Assembly (NCBI GenBank): GCA_034928145.1
Contig: JAYFPE010000007.1
Span: 124,001 to 188,000, forward strand
DNA length: 64,000 nt
Source of the DNA: Pelethousia sp034928145
GTDB lineage: Bacteria > Bacillota > Clostridia > Christensenellales > CAG-138
Reading direction: 5' to 3'
Part shown: in pieces, positions 17,855-26,012 of the stretch
How positions within the stretch are numbered: the stretch's first letter is position 1
How the letters are laid out: every line of letters begins with the position of its first letter
Notes under the pieces: model-generated
What the model was told of the DNA's origin: nothing
Seen by the model: the letters and a program-made list of their open reading frames with translations, nothing else
Databases searched by the model: none
Made by a program: the position numbers and the translations under genes

Positions 17855-18925
17855 TTATCTGGCTGCGGCCTTGTGAATGGCTTCCCAAAGGCCGTTTAGA
17901 TAGCAGGCGCCCATGGCCCGGTCGTAGAGGCCATAGCCGGGCATGGCCACCTCGCCCCACACCATGCGGCCATGATCGGGCCGGATCACCACGTCGGGGC
18001 AGGTCTCGTAGAGGGCCTTCATGATCTCGTACATATCCAGATCGCCATCGGAGGATAGGTGGGCGGCTTCCTCGAAATCGCCGGGGCCGTTATGCTTGGT
18101 GTTGCGCACATGGGCAAAGGGGATGCGGCCCTTGAGGGAGCGGATGATGGCCGGGATGTCGTTTGCCGGGTTGGAGGAAAGCGAGCCCGTGCAAAGGGTG
18201 ACGCCGTTGAAGGGATCGTCCACGGCCTTCATCAGGCGCTGGATTTTTTCGCCGCCGGTGACGATGCGGGGCAGGCCGAACACGGGCCAGGCGGGATCGT
18301 CCGGATGGATGGCCATACGGATGCCATATTGCTTGCACACGGGCTTGATGCGATTGAGGAAATAGACCAGGTTATCAAAGAGCTTTTCATCGGTCACATC
18401 CTTGTAAAGCTCGAAAAGCTCCTTGAGCCGCGCCATGCGTTCCGGCTCCCAGCCGGGCAGGACGTAGCCGTTGGAATTGGCGTCCATCTCGGCCAGCATG
18501 GTATCGGGATTGATGGCGTCGATCTTTTTCTGGTCGTAGGACAGCACGGTCGCGCCGTCGGGCCGGGGCTTGGCCAGATCCGAGCGGGTCCAATCGAACA
18601 CGGGCATGAAGTTATAGCAGATGAGCTTAATGCCTTCCTGGCCCAGCCGCTCCAAGGTGGAGATGTAGTTTTCGATATACCGCTCCCGATCCGGGGCGCC
18701 GATCTTGATGGAATCGTGGATGTTGACGCTTTCGATGCCGGTCAACTCGAGGCCCGCGTCCTCGATCTCCTTTTTGATGGCGCGGATATCCTCGATTTTC
18801 CAAACCTCGCCGGGGGTGGTGCCATAGAGGGTTGTAATCACGCCGGTCACGCCCGCGATTTGGCGGATGTGCGAGAGGCGCACGGAATCATACCCGGTAC
18901 CGAACCAACGCAAGGTCATTTGCAT
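17855..18925 (-). CDS. uxuA: Mannonate dehydratase
   Basis: Converts D-mannonate to 2-keto-3-deoxygluconate in glucuronate breakdown. The N-terminus MTLRWFGTGYDSVRLSHIRQ and the motifs GIESVNIHDSIKIG and RIKPVCKQYGIRMAIHPDD are characteristic of UxuA (TIM barrel, divalent metal). The length of 356 residues is near the family norm. GGAGG lies seven bases before the ATG at 18925. It is one of the intact genes of an otherwise damaged hexuronate locus; the fructuronate reductase (UxuB) that normally makes mannonate is not in the window. Confidence 0.93.
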   Translation of the reverse strand: MQMTLRWFGTGYDSVRLSHIRQIAGVTGVITTLYGTTPGEVWKIEDIRAIKKEIEDAGLELTGIESVNIHDSIKIGAPDRERYIENYISTLERLGQEGIKLICYNFMPVFDWTRSDLAKPRPDGATVLSYDQKKIDAINPDTMLAEMDANSNGYVLPGWEPERMARLKELFELYKDVTDEKLFDNLVYFLNRIKPVCKQYGIRMAIHPDDPAWPVFGLPRIVTGGEKIQRLMKAVDDPFNGVTLCTGSLSSNPANDIPAIIRSLKGRIPFAHVRNTKHNGPGDFEEAAHLSSDGDLDMYEIMKALYETCPDVVIRPDHGRMVWGEVAMPGYGLYDRAMGACYLNGLWEAIHKAAAR

Positions 18926-18976
18926 GCTATTTCCTCCTTATTTGCGTTTCACGTGATGATCAGCCTTACGGCTATT

Positions 18977-19239
18977 TTACAGGGTTACGCTGCCCTTCCA
19001 AATTGCCAGGCCCCGCTGGCCATGCTGCTCGGCGCGGGTGCGGTAGCCGCCCTCCGCCGTTTCAAAGACCAACGCAAGCAGGCGGTCTGCGGCCGCGTCC
19101 AGCCCCTCCCCCTCGGCTATGGCGCCGGCGTTGAAATCCAGCCAATGCGGCTTTTTTTCGAATAGGGGGGTGTTGGTGGCTATTTTCAGGGTGGGCGCGG
19201 GCGCGCCGAAGGGGGTGCCCCGGCCCGTGGGAGGCCGCA
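18977..19239 (-). pseudogene. uxaA: Altronate dehydratase, C-terminal remnant only
   Basis: The ~85 residues from TGRGTPFGAPAPTLKI to the end GLAIWKGSVTL match the C-terminus of UxaA, which dehydrates D-altronate to 2-keto-3-deoxygluconate (full proteins are about 490-500 residues). The first ~80% is missing. The fragment is joined, in another reading frame, to the N-terminal part of a uxaB gene near 19240, and it has no ribosome site of its own. Either a deletion removed the 3' part of uxaB and the 5' part of uxaA, or the assembly collapsed here. Confidence 0.8.
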
Positions 19240-19613
19240 CCGGGATCGCCCATCGTATCGCCCTCGCGGTAAACGATGCCCGCCTCGGTGGTGTTGCTGA
19301 CGATATACCGGGTATCCGGGTTGTGGGCGCAGGCCAGCACGGCCTTTTGCCCGTTCTCGATGCCGCGCAGATAGAGGGTGTAGAGGCCCTGCTGGGCCGT
19401 GAATTTATCCTTGACCGCCTGCCCGGCGATGGGCTGCACGGCCACCACCTTGGCGTCGAAGCCCGAGACCTCGTTTGCTACGTCGACGAAATAATCCACG
19501 AAGGCCCGAAGGAAATTGCCCTCGCCGAACTGGAGGATCCGCTCGGGCGCGTTTTCGAGGATATAATCCGCCCGGCCCGGCTCCTTCAGCGTTTGATAAG
19601 ACAGCAGCTCCAT
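19240..19613 (-). pseudogene. uxaB: Tagaturonate reductase, N-terminal remnant
   Basis: The reading frame from the ATG at 19613 matches the NAD-binding half of UxaB (tagaturonate to altronate): RILQFGEGNFLRAFVDYFVD and SNTTEAGIVYREGDT. Two faults are visible. From memory, about 25-30 residues that family members carry between GIENGQKAV and LACAHNPDTRY are absent without breaking the frame. After GDTMGDP the family sequence stops and the DNA continues as uxaA in another frame, so translation would run ~55 unrelated residues to a stop near 19062. A full protein has about 480 residues. Confidence 0.8.
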
Positions 19614-19644
19614 ACGCGATCCCCCTTAAAGCTTCACAATATGA

Positions 19645-21040
19645 TCAATAGCCGAAGTATTCTTTGATGTTGTTATAGGATACGTTTTGCACAAGCTTGC
19701 CAAGGCGCGGTATATCCGCCGGGAACTCGCCCTTTTCCACCCATTGGCCCAGCAGCTCGCAGAGGATGCGGCGGAAATACTCATGCCTGGGGTAGGCCAG
19801 GAAGCTGCGCGAATCCGTGACCATGCCGAGGAAATTATCCAGCGGGGCCAGGGAGGCCAGGGTGGTCATCTGGTTGATCATGCCTTTGCTTGGTATAGTT
19901 GAACCACCAGGGCGCGCCCTGCTGCACCTTGCCGCGCATGCCCTCCTGCTGGAAGCCGCCGGCGATGGTGGTGAGCATGGCGTCGTCGTTGGGCGAGAGG
20001 GAAAAGAGCACGGTTTTGGGCAGGCAGCCCTTGCTGTTGAGCGCATCGAGGAGGGCGGGCAGGCCGGGCACAATCGCTACCGGAGCGATAGCGTCATAGC
20101 CGGTATCCGGCCCCATGGCCTTGAATTGGGCGCTGTTCACATTGCGGATGGCCCCGTAGCGGATCTCCATCACCCAATCGCGCTTGCCGTATTCCTCGCC
20201 CAGGAAAAGCATGCAGGCGTATTGATAGGCCGCGGCCTCGCGCGGCGCAACTTCTTCGCCCCGGATGGCCTTGGCGAGGATCGCATCCAGCTCGGCCTCG
20301 GTGGCGTCCACGCGTTCAAGGGATTCGATGCCATGGTCGGAAGCGGAGCAGCCATGGCTCGCGAAATAATCCATGCGGGCGCGCACGGCTTTGCGCAGGG
20401 ATTCCATGCTGTTTATCTCGCCCAGCTTGGCGATGTAGGCGGCAAAGCCGTCCTGGCGGATGTTCACCAGCTTATCGGGACGCCAGGCGGGCTTGACGGT
20501 AATGTTAAAGTCCGGATCCGCGGCCAGCTTTTCGTGCCACGCAAGGGTGTCGAGCGGATCGTCCGTGGTGGAGAGGCCAACTACGTTGGAACGCCGCAAA
20601 ATTTCACGCACGGTGAGCCCGGCGCGAAGCGCTTCGTTGCACCGGTTCCAGATCTCTTCCGCCGTATCCTCGTTTAGGGGGGTATCGCAGTCGAAATAGC
20701 GCTTGAGCTCCAGGTGCGCCCAATGGTAGACCGGGTTGCCGGGGATTTTGGGCAGGCAGCGGCTAGACGCCAGGAATTTTTCATAATCGCTCGCGTCGCC
20801 TGTGATGCAGCGCCCGGACTCGCCGCAGGCGCGCATGATGCGCCAGCGGTAATGGTCGCCGTAAAAACTGCCGCCCAGCCAGAGTTCAGCGATGTTATCG
20901 TACGCCCGGTCCTCGTAAATCTCCCGGGGCGGCACATGGCAATGGTAATCGACGATGGGCATTTTGGCCGCGTAGCCGTGATAGAGTGTGCGGGCCGTAT
21001 CCGTCGTAAGCAGAAAGTCCTCGTCCATAAATGCTTTCAT
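19645..21040 (-). pseudogene. uxaC: Glucuronate/galacturonate isomerase, one frameshift
   Basis: UxaC isomerises glucuronate to fructuronate and galacturonate to tagaturonate. From ATG 21040 (MKAFMDEDFLLTTDTARTLY) the protein matches over its full length, including VDYHCHVPPREI and the late segment GMVTDSRSFLAYPRHEYFRR. The frame breaks near 19885: WWFNYTKQ reads on out of frame, while GMINQMTTLASLAPLDNFLG continues in another frame. Removing one A from the CAAAGG there restores a ~464-residue protein of normal length. So it is either a real one-base insertion or a homopolymer sequencing error. The ATG 72 bases earlier lacks a ribosome site. Confidence 0.88.
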
Positions 21041-21090
21041 GTTTGTTTGCCTACCTGCCTTTGTGTTGCGCTTCGCTGTCGATCTATTAA

Positions 21091-22155
21091 TTACAAATTG
21101 GATTGCATCCACTCGTGCTGCGGATCCATATAGCTATCGAGATTGGTTTTAAAGATGATGCGGGTATCCACATGCAGGCGGGGCTTGGGGGGCATCCACC
21201 CCTCGAGGATGTGGCGCACCAGCAGCCGGGCGGCCTGCAGGCCATGGCGGCAGGGATCCTGATAGAGCAGGGCGCTGCACCAGCCTTCGCGCAGGGCTTC
21301 GGCCGTGCGCTCCGTGAGGTCATAGCCCACGATCTTGATATCCCGGCGGTCAAGCGTTTTTACGGCCTGCAGCGCGCCCACGGTGCTGGAATAGCCCGTG
21401 CAGAATACGCCGTTGATATCGGGCACGCGTGCGATCAGGTCGATGAGGCTCTTGGCCGCCAGGTCCGGGTCGCTGAGGCACTCGGAGCAGGGGTAGATGC
21501 GCAGATCCGGCGCCTCCAGCTGGGCGTATTCGCAAAAGCCGCCGAAGCGCTCGATGAAGGGGGTTGCCCGGCTGAAATTGCCCAGGATGGTTACGTTGCC
21601 TTTGCCGCCCAAGAGGAGGCTGAGCAGCTCGCCGCCCATCAGACCGGATTGGCGGGAGTTATTGCCCACGTAAAAGAGGCGCTGGCTATCCGGCGCATCG
21701 GTATTAAAGGTGACCACAGGCGTGCCGGCGGCCGCGAAACGGTCGATCTCGGATACGTTTGCAGCGCCGGCGGAGTTGATGGCCAGGCCGTCGAAATCCG
21801 CCGGATCCACCTGCGCAAGGCGCGCCCGGGCGATCTCCGGATCCTGCGTTTTGTAGCGGATCTTTTCCACCACTACGCCGTAATACTGCAACTCTTCCGT
21901 GGCCTTATCGAACCCCCGGTCGATATCGCGGTAAAAATCTACCGGCTCTTCCGGATAGGCCGCGCCGATGCGGATGACCTTCTTGCGGCTCAGGGCGCTG
22001 GCGAATTTGTTGGGCCGATAGCCCATCTCCTCGGCCACCTGCAGCACCCGCGCCTTACTCTCCTCGCTCACGCCCTCGCGGTTGTTGAGCGCGCGGTCCA
22101 CCGTGCCGATGGAGGTTTGCGCTTTTTCAGCGATCATTTTTAAAGTAACACGCAT
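21091..22155 (-). CDS. LacI-family transcriptional regulator of the uronate locus
   Basis: An N-terminal LacI helix-turn-helix (MRVTLKMIAEKAQTSIGTVD then RALNNREGVSEES, ~residues 1-45) is followed by a periplasmic-binding-protein-like effector domain with AGTPVVTFNTDAP and VFCTGYSSTVGALQAV. The start at 22155 has AGGAG nine bases upstream; an ATG six codons earlier does not. It heads the uxa/uxu genes on the same strand and is divergent from the broken sugar ABC gene. By position it should control uronate uptake and breakdown, with a uronate or KDG-like inducer as the likely ligand. Confidence 0.88.
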   Translation of the reverse strand: MRVTLKMIAEKAQTSIGTVDRALNNREGVSEESKARVLQVAEEMGYRPNKFASALSRKKVIRIGAAYPEEPVDFYRDIDRGFDKATEELQYYGVVVEKIRYKTQDPEIARARLAQVDPADFDGLAINSAGAANVSEIDRFAAAGTPVVTFNTDAPDSQRLFYVGNNSRQSGLMGGELLSLLLGGKGNVTILGNFSRATPFIERFGGFCEYAQLEAPDLRIYPCSECLSDPDLAAKSLIDLIARVPDINGVFCTGYSSTVGALQAVKTLDRRDIKIVGYDLTERTAEALREGWCSALLYQDPCRHGLQAARLLVRHILEGWMPPKPRLHVDTRIIFKTNLDSYMDPQHEWMQSNL

Positions 22156-22362
22156 ACATAAAAACTCCTGCAATATTCAGATCTTCCAATTATACCGATA
22201 TATCAATAATCGATCTATTCCTCTATACTATATCAGAAGTTTTTACGGATGTACAGCATATTTTCGTGTGCGTTAACGGGCCATTTTACCCAGGGCATAC
22301 GGAGCGGATCTATCAGAATTTTAAACAAAAAATAAAGTATAGAAAAATTTGTAAACAATATA

Positions 22363-22391
22363 TTGACGAAAGATTGTCGAGGTTTTATAAT
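22363..22391 (+). promoter_or_regulatory. Sigma-A promoter for the broken sugar ABC ATPase gene
   Basis: TTGACG (22363-22368), 17 bp, TATAAT (22386-22391). TTTGTAA occurs on both sides of it (near 22348 and 22393) and could be part of an operator. The 304-base divergent gap 22156-22459 also contains the LacI gene's start region; nothing else is recognised in it. Confidence 0.65.
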
Positions 22392-22459
22392 GTTTGTAAT
22401 AGTCAGTACCGTTAAATTGCACGGAAACACACGGCGCGGTTTTTAGAGAGGTGACAGCA

Positions 22460-23228
22460 ATGGCCGGAGAACTCTTTCGCATGGAAGGCATCTGCAAATC
22501 CTTCCCCGGCGTAAAGGCGCTGGATAATGTCTCCTTATCCGTAAACAAGGGCGAGGTTCACGGGCTGGTGGGCGAGAACGGCGCGGGCAAATCCACCTGA
22601 TGAAGATCATGACAGGCGTGTATTGCGCGGATGCCGGCGTGATCTACATCGAGGGCGAAAGGGTCAACATCGATTCCATTGCCAAAGCCCACGAGCTGGG
22701 GATCAGCATCATTTTCCAGGAGATGACCCTTTGCCGCCACATGACGGTGGCGGACAACATTTTCATCGGGCGCCCTGCCCGCAAAGGCCCGCTGATCAAC
22801 GATCGGCAGATGCACAAGAATGCCAAAAAATTCTCGACGGCCTTGGAATCAACATCAATACATACGCAAGGGTAGCCACCCTCTCCGTGGCCCAGCAGCA
22901 GACGGTGGAGATCGCCAAGGCCATCTCCTATAACTCCCGCATCCTGGTGCTGGACGAACCCTCCGCCACGCTCACGGAGCGCGAGATCCAGCAGCTCTTC
23001 GGCATCATCCGCAACCTGCAGAAAAAGGGCGTGGGCATGGTTTACATCTCCCATCGCATGGAGGAACCGAGCCAGCTCTGCGGGCGGGCCAGCGTGCTGC
23101 GCGACGGCCAATATATCGGCACGCGCAACCTTAAGGATATCACCATGAACGAGCTGGTGAACATGATCGTGGGCCGTTCGTTGGAAGATAAATATCCCAG
23201 ATATGAACGCAAGATCGCCTTTGGGTGA
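22460..23228 (+). pseudogene. Sugar ABC transporter ATPase (RbsA/XylG type): two frameshifts and truncated
   Basis: The gene begins with a good ribosome site (GAGAGGTG) and reads MAGELFRMEGICKSFPGVKA up to Walker A GENGAGKST, where TGA at 22598 ends the frame. A missing C in ACCTGATG explains it. The next frame carries GVYCADAGVIYIEGERVNID and FQEMTLCRHMTVADNIF. It breaks again near 22835, where one A appears lost from an A-run. The third frame carries LSVAQQQTVEIAKA, VLDEPSATLTERE and YISHRMEE and stops at 23228. RbsA-type proteins have about 500 residues and two ATPase domains; here only the first is present, and the partner permease and binding-protein genes are absent. Confidence 0.85.
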
Positions 23229-23262
23229 AGGGCGGCATGCTTGCATGAAAGGAGCTTTTCGT

Positions 23263-23898
23263 ATGACCGCGATGGAAAGGGTGGCGCGCTGCGGCGTTGT
23301 GCCCGTGATCGTGCTGGAGGATGCGGCCCGGGCGGTGCCCGCGGCCAAGGCCCTGCTCGCGGGCGGCATCGACGTGATGGAAATCACCTTCCGCACTGCC
23401 GCCGCCAGGGCGAGCATTGCCGCCGTTGTGGAGGAAGTGCCCGAAATGCTGGTGGGCGCGGGCACCGTTATCTCCCTGGATCAGGTGGAGCAGGCTGCCG
23501 GGGCGGGCGCGCAATTCATCGTGTCCCCGGGCAGCGACGAGGGCGTGATCGCCGCCTGCATAGCAAAGCAACTGCCCATCCTGCCCGGCGTAGTCACCCC
23601 CAGCGAGATCATGCTGGGCTTGCGCTACGGCCTGAACGTATTCAAGTTTTTCCCGGCCGAGAATTACGGCGGCCTCAAGACCATCAAGGCGCTTAGCGGC
23701 CCCTTCCCGCAGGCTAAATTCCTGCCCACGGGCGGCATCTCGGAAAAAAACGCCGCCGATTACTTTGCGGATAAGCGCATCGTGGCCGTGGGCGGCAGCT
23801 GGATGGCCACAGCCGAGATGATCAAAACCGGCGATTATGCCGGCATCACCCGCAAATCCGCAGAGTCTGCGGCCGTCTTCAAGGCCGCGCGCGGCTAA
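23263..23898 (+). CDS. eda: KDPG/KHG aldolase
   Basis: Class I aldolase that splits 2-keto-3-deoxy-6-phosphogluconate into pyruvate and glyceraldehyde 3-phosphate. GGIDVMEITFRT carries the catalytic Glu, FKFFPAE the Schiff-base Lys, and FLPTGGISEKN the phosphate loop. The 211-residue length is normal. AAAGGAGC ends eight bases before the ATG at 23263; an earlier in-frame ATG at 23245 is less likely. It lies 35 bases after the broken ABC gene and 14 bases before KDG kinase, with which it forms the lower part of the uronate pathway. Confidence 0.93.
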   Translation: MTAMERVARCGVVPVIVLEDAARAVPAAKALLAGGIDVMEITFRTAAARASIAAVVEEVPEMLVGAGTVISLDQVEQAAGAGAQFIVSPGSDEGVIAACIAKQLPILPGVVTPSEIMLGLRYGLNVFKFFPAENYGGLKTIKALSGPFPQAKFLPTGGISEKNAADYFADKRIVAVGGSWMATAEMIKTGDYAGITRKSAESAAVFKAARG

Positions 23899-23912
23899 GG
23901 AGGGGGAAGAAA

Positions 23913-25004
23913 ATGGATCTTCAGTTAAAAGATAAAAAGGATTGCAAATACGACCTCGTGTCTTTGGGCGAGGTGATGCTGCGTTTGGACCCGGGCGAGG
24001 GCCGCATCCGCACTACCCGCAGCTTTACGGCCTGGGAAGGCGGCGGCGAATATAATGTGGCCCGGGGCCTGAAGAAATGCTTTGGCTTGGATACCGCCGT
24101 GGTCACCGCCCTGGCCGAAAACGATGTGGGCTACCTGATCGAGGATCTCATCCAGCAGGGCGGGGTGGCCACCGAGTTCATCCAATGGACGCCCTTTGAC
24201 GGCATCGGCCGCAGGGCGCGCAACGGTCTCAACTTTACAGAGCGCGGCTTCGGCGTGCGGGGCGCGCTGGGCATATCCGACCGGGCCTACACCGCCGCCA
24301 GCCAGATGAAGCCCGGCGAGATCGATTGGGACTACATCTTCGGCACGCTGGGCGCGCGCTGGCTGCACACGGGCGGCATCTATGCGGCCCTCTCCGAAAC
24401 CACGGCTGAGGTGGTGATCCAGGCGGTGAAGGCGGCTAAGAAACATGGCACGATCGTCAGCTACGACCTCAACTACCGCCCCTCCCTTTGGAAGGAGATC
24501 GGCGGCAAGGCCAAGGCCCAGGAAGTTAACAAGGAGATCGCCCGCTATATCGACGTGATGATCGGCAACGAGGAGGATTTTACGGCCTGCCTGGGATTCG
24601 AGATCGAAGGCAGCGATTTGAAGAAGCTCTCCATTGAGGGCTACAAGGCCATGATCGACCGGGTGGCCCAAACATATCCTAACTTTAAGGTCATCGCCAC
24701 GACCCTGCGCGAGGTCAAGACAGCCACCGTCAACGACTGGTCCGCTATCGCGTGGGCGGACGGCGTGGTGCACAAGGCCGACGACTATCCCGCCCTTGAG
24801 ATTTTCGACCGGGTGGGCGGCGGCGATAGCTTTGCCTCCGGCTTGATCTACGGCCTGATGACTACGGGCGATGCGGCCCTGGCCGTGAACTATGGCGCTG
24901 CCCACGGTGCGCTGGCCATGACCACGCCCGGCGATACCTCCATGGCCCGCAAGAGCGAGGTGGAAGCCCTGATGAAGGGTTCTGGCGCGCGTGTGCAGCG
25001 CTGA
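23913..25004 (+). CDS. kdgK: 2-keto-3-deoxygluconate kinase (PfkB family)
   Basis: Phosphorylates KDG to KDPG for the aldolase just upstream. It is a ribokinase-fold protein of 363 residues with an N-terminal SLGEVMLRLDPGEGR, FTAWEGGGEYNVARGL and the C-terminal anion-hole/catalytic motif RVGGGDSFASGLIYGL. AAGGAGGGGG precedes the ATG. The slightly long length and the NFTERGFGVRGALGISDRAY insert are typical of Firmicute KdgK-type enzymes. It ends the + strand uronate genes; a hairpin terminator follows. Confidence 0.9.
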   Translation: MDLQLKDKKDCKYDLVSLGEVMLRLDPGEGRIRTTRSFTAWEGGGEYNVARGLKKCFGLDTAVVTALAENDVGYLIEDLIQQGGVATEFIQWTPFDGIGRRARNGLNFTERGFGVRGALGISDRAYTAASQMKPGEIDWDYIFGTLGARWLHTGGIYAALSETTAEVVIQAVKAAKKHGTIVSYDLNYRPSLWKEIGGKAKAQEVNKEIARYIDVMIGNEEDFTACLGFEIEGSDLKKLSIEGYKAMIDRVAQTYPNFKVIATTLREVKTATVNDWSAIAWADGVVHKADDYPALEIFDRVGGGDSFASGLIYGLMTTGDAALAVNYGAAHGALAMTTPGDTSMARKSEVEALMKGSGARVQR

Positions 25005-25033
25005 ACCGGCGCATTAAACCAACGATCACCAAA

Positions 25034-25068
25034 GGCGCGCTTGCGGCGGAGAATGGTTGCGGCGCGCC
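25034..25068 (+). terminator. Terminator after kdgK
   Basis: GGCGCGC (25034-25040) pairs with GCGCGCC (25062-25068), followed by GTTTGTTTTG. Confidence 0.65.
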
Positions 25069-25145
25069 GTTTGTTTTGCTATGCTAAGTAAAGAAAAGCA
25101 GAGCAAATGCACGGCCCTACCGCAAGAAGAGAAAGGACGCACGCT

Positions 25146-25562
25146 ATGAAAACGAGAGAGCAAATATTCGATTTCCTTAAAAAACAGAAAGTTGCGTTTA
25201 TCGCCTCTGTGGATGCGGATGGGTTCCCTAACATGAAAGCGATGCTTATGCCCCGCAAAATCGAAGGCGACTGCTTTTATTTTTCCACCAACACATCCTC
25301 CCTGCGCGTGGCCCAATATAGGAAAAACGCCAAGGCGAGCATCTACTTTTTTAACAAAGGGCGCTTTCGTTACGAGGGCGTGATGTTGCTCGGCATGATG
25401 GAAGTCTTGGAAGATGCCGCGACCAAAGCGGCGATCTGGCTGCCCGGTGATACGATGTTCTACAAACAGGGCGTAACCGATCCGGATTACTGCGTGCTCA
25501 AATTCACCGCAATCCGCGGCAGGCATTATTGCGATCTAAAAACGGAAGGGTTTGATTTGTAG
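25146..25562 (+). CDS. Pyridoxamine 5'-phosphate oxidase-fold (flavin-binding) protein
   Basis: A 138-residue split-barrel protein: FLKKQKVAFIASVDADGFPN then MKAMLMPRKIEGD, and YFSTNTSSLRVAQYRKNAKASIYF are the FMN-binding strands of the general-stress/PNPOx-like family. Such proteins bind FMN or related cofactors in the cytoplasm; true PNP oxidase activity is not implied. The start at ATG 25146 follows AGAAAGGA; the longer frame beginning at 25107 has no support. It is a single-gene unit ended by the terminator at 25582. Confidence 0.82.
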   Translation: MKTREQIFDFLKKQKVAFIASVDADGFPNMKAMLMPRKIEGDCFYFSTNTSSLRVAQYRKNAKASIYFFNKGRFRYEGVMLLGMMEVLEDAATKAAIWLPGDTMFYKQGVTDPDYCVLKFTAIRGRHYCDLKTEGFDL

Positions 25563-25581
25563 AGCCTGCCCGATTATAACG

Positions 25582-25617
25582 AAAGGCTGCCGCGCTCTGT
25601 TAAACGCGGCAGCCTTT
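25582..25617. terminator. Strong hairpin terminator
   Basis: AAAGGCTGCCGCG / CGCGGCAGCCTTT, a perfect 13-bp stem with a 10-base loop. It can stop transcription from both sides. Confidence 0.85.
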
Positions 25618-25635
25618 TGTGTTATTTTCCTTATC

Positions 25636-25750
25636 CTACACCTTTTGCAGCGCGCGGCGCACGGAGCCGGGGCCCTGGGAGAGCGCGGCGGGCAGGGCGA
25701 TCACCCGGTCGGCCAGGCCCGCTTCCATAACGGTTTCATGTGCATCCCCT
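25636..25750 (-). pseudogene. Gutted gene: ribosome site and start joined to a short C-terminus
   Basis: On the minus strand GAGGGG and ATG (25739) look like a normal gene start, but the frame closes after 12 codons. An overlapping frame (ATG 25728 to TAG 25636) encodes 30 residues containing EAGLADRVIALPAALSQGPG, which read like the C-terminal end of a larger protein that I cannot name. A LacI-type palindrome stands about 55 bases upstream. The simplest reading is a gene that lost nearly all of its coding sequence. The rest of the gap up to 25960 shows no gene. Confidence 0.35.
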
Positions 25751-25792
25751 CGTGTTGTTCAAAATATACCGTATTCCATGTAAAAATGCAGC

Positions 25793-25806
25793 CGTTAACG
25801 TTAACG
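25793..25806. promoter_or_regulatory. LacI-type operator palindrome
   Basis: CGTTAACGTTAACG is a perfect 14-bp palindrome with a central CG, the usual form of a LacI/GalR-family operator. It sits upstream of the gutted minus-strand gene. Confidence 0.5.
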
Positions 25807-25966
25807 ATTCTATAAACATGCAATGAGTTGATACATGCTTGACAATCGAAATATGGGGAAGCAAAGGGAGGCAAACCGAGTGAGACAAGAGCGGCGAGAT
25901 TAACAATTTTATAAGAATCAAACCCTTTATACGGCACAAAAGGGCGTAGAGCCTTTGCGCATTGAA

Positions 25967-25989
25967 AGGGCGGCATGATCTGCCGCCCT
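25967..25989 (-). terminator. Terminator of the LCP/glycosidase pair
   Basis: AGGGCGGCA / TGCCGCCCT (9 bp, 5-base loop) followed on the minus strand by TTTC. Confidence 0.7.
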
Positions 25990-26012
25990 GAATCATCCAT
26001 CGTCTTTTATTC

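Noticed and set aside
25839..25870. TTGACA on the + strand as a promoter
   Set aside because: No acceptable -10 lies 16-18 bp downstream and no + strand gene follows before the terminator at 25967.
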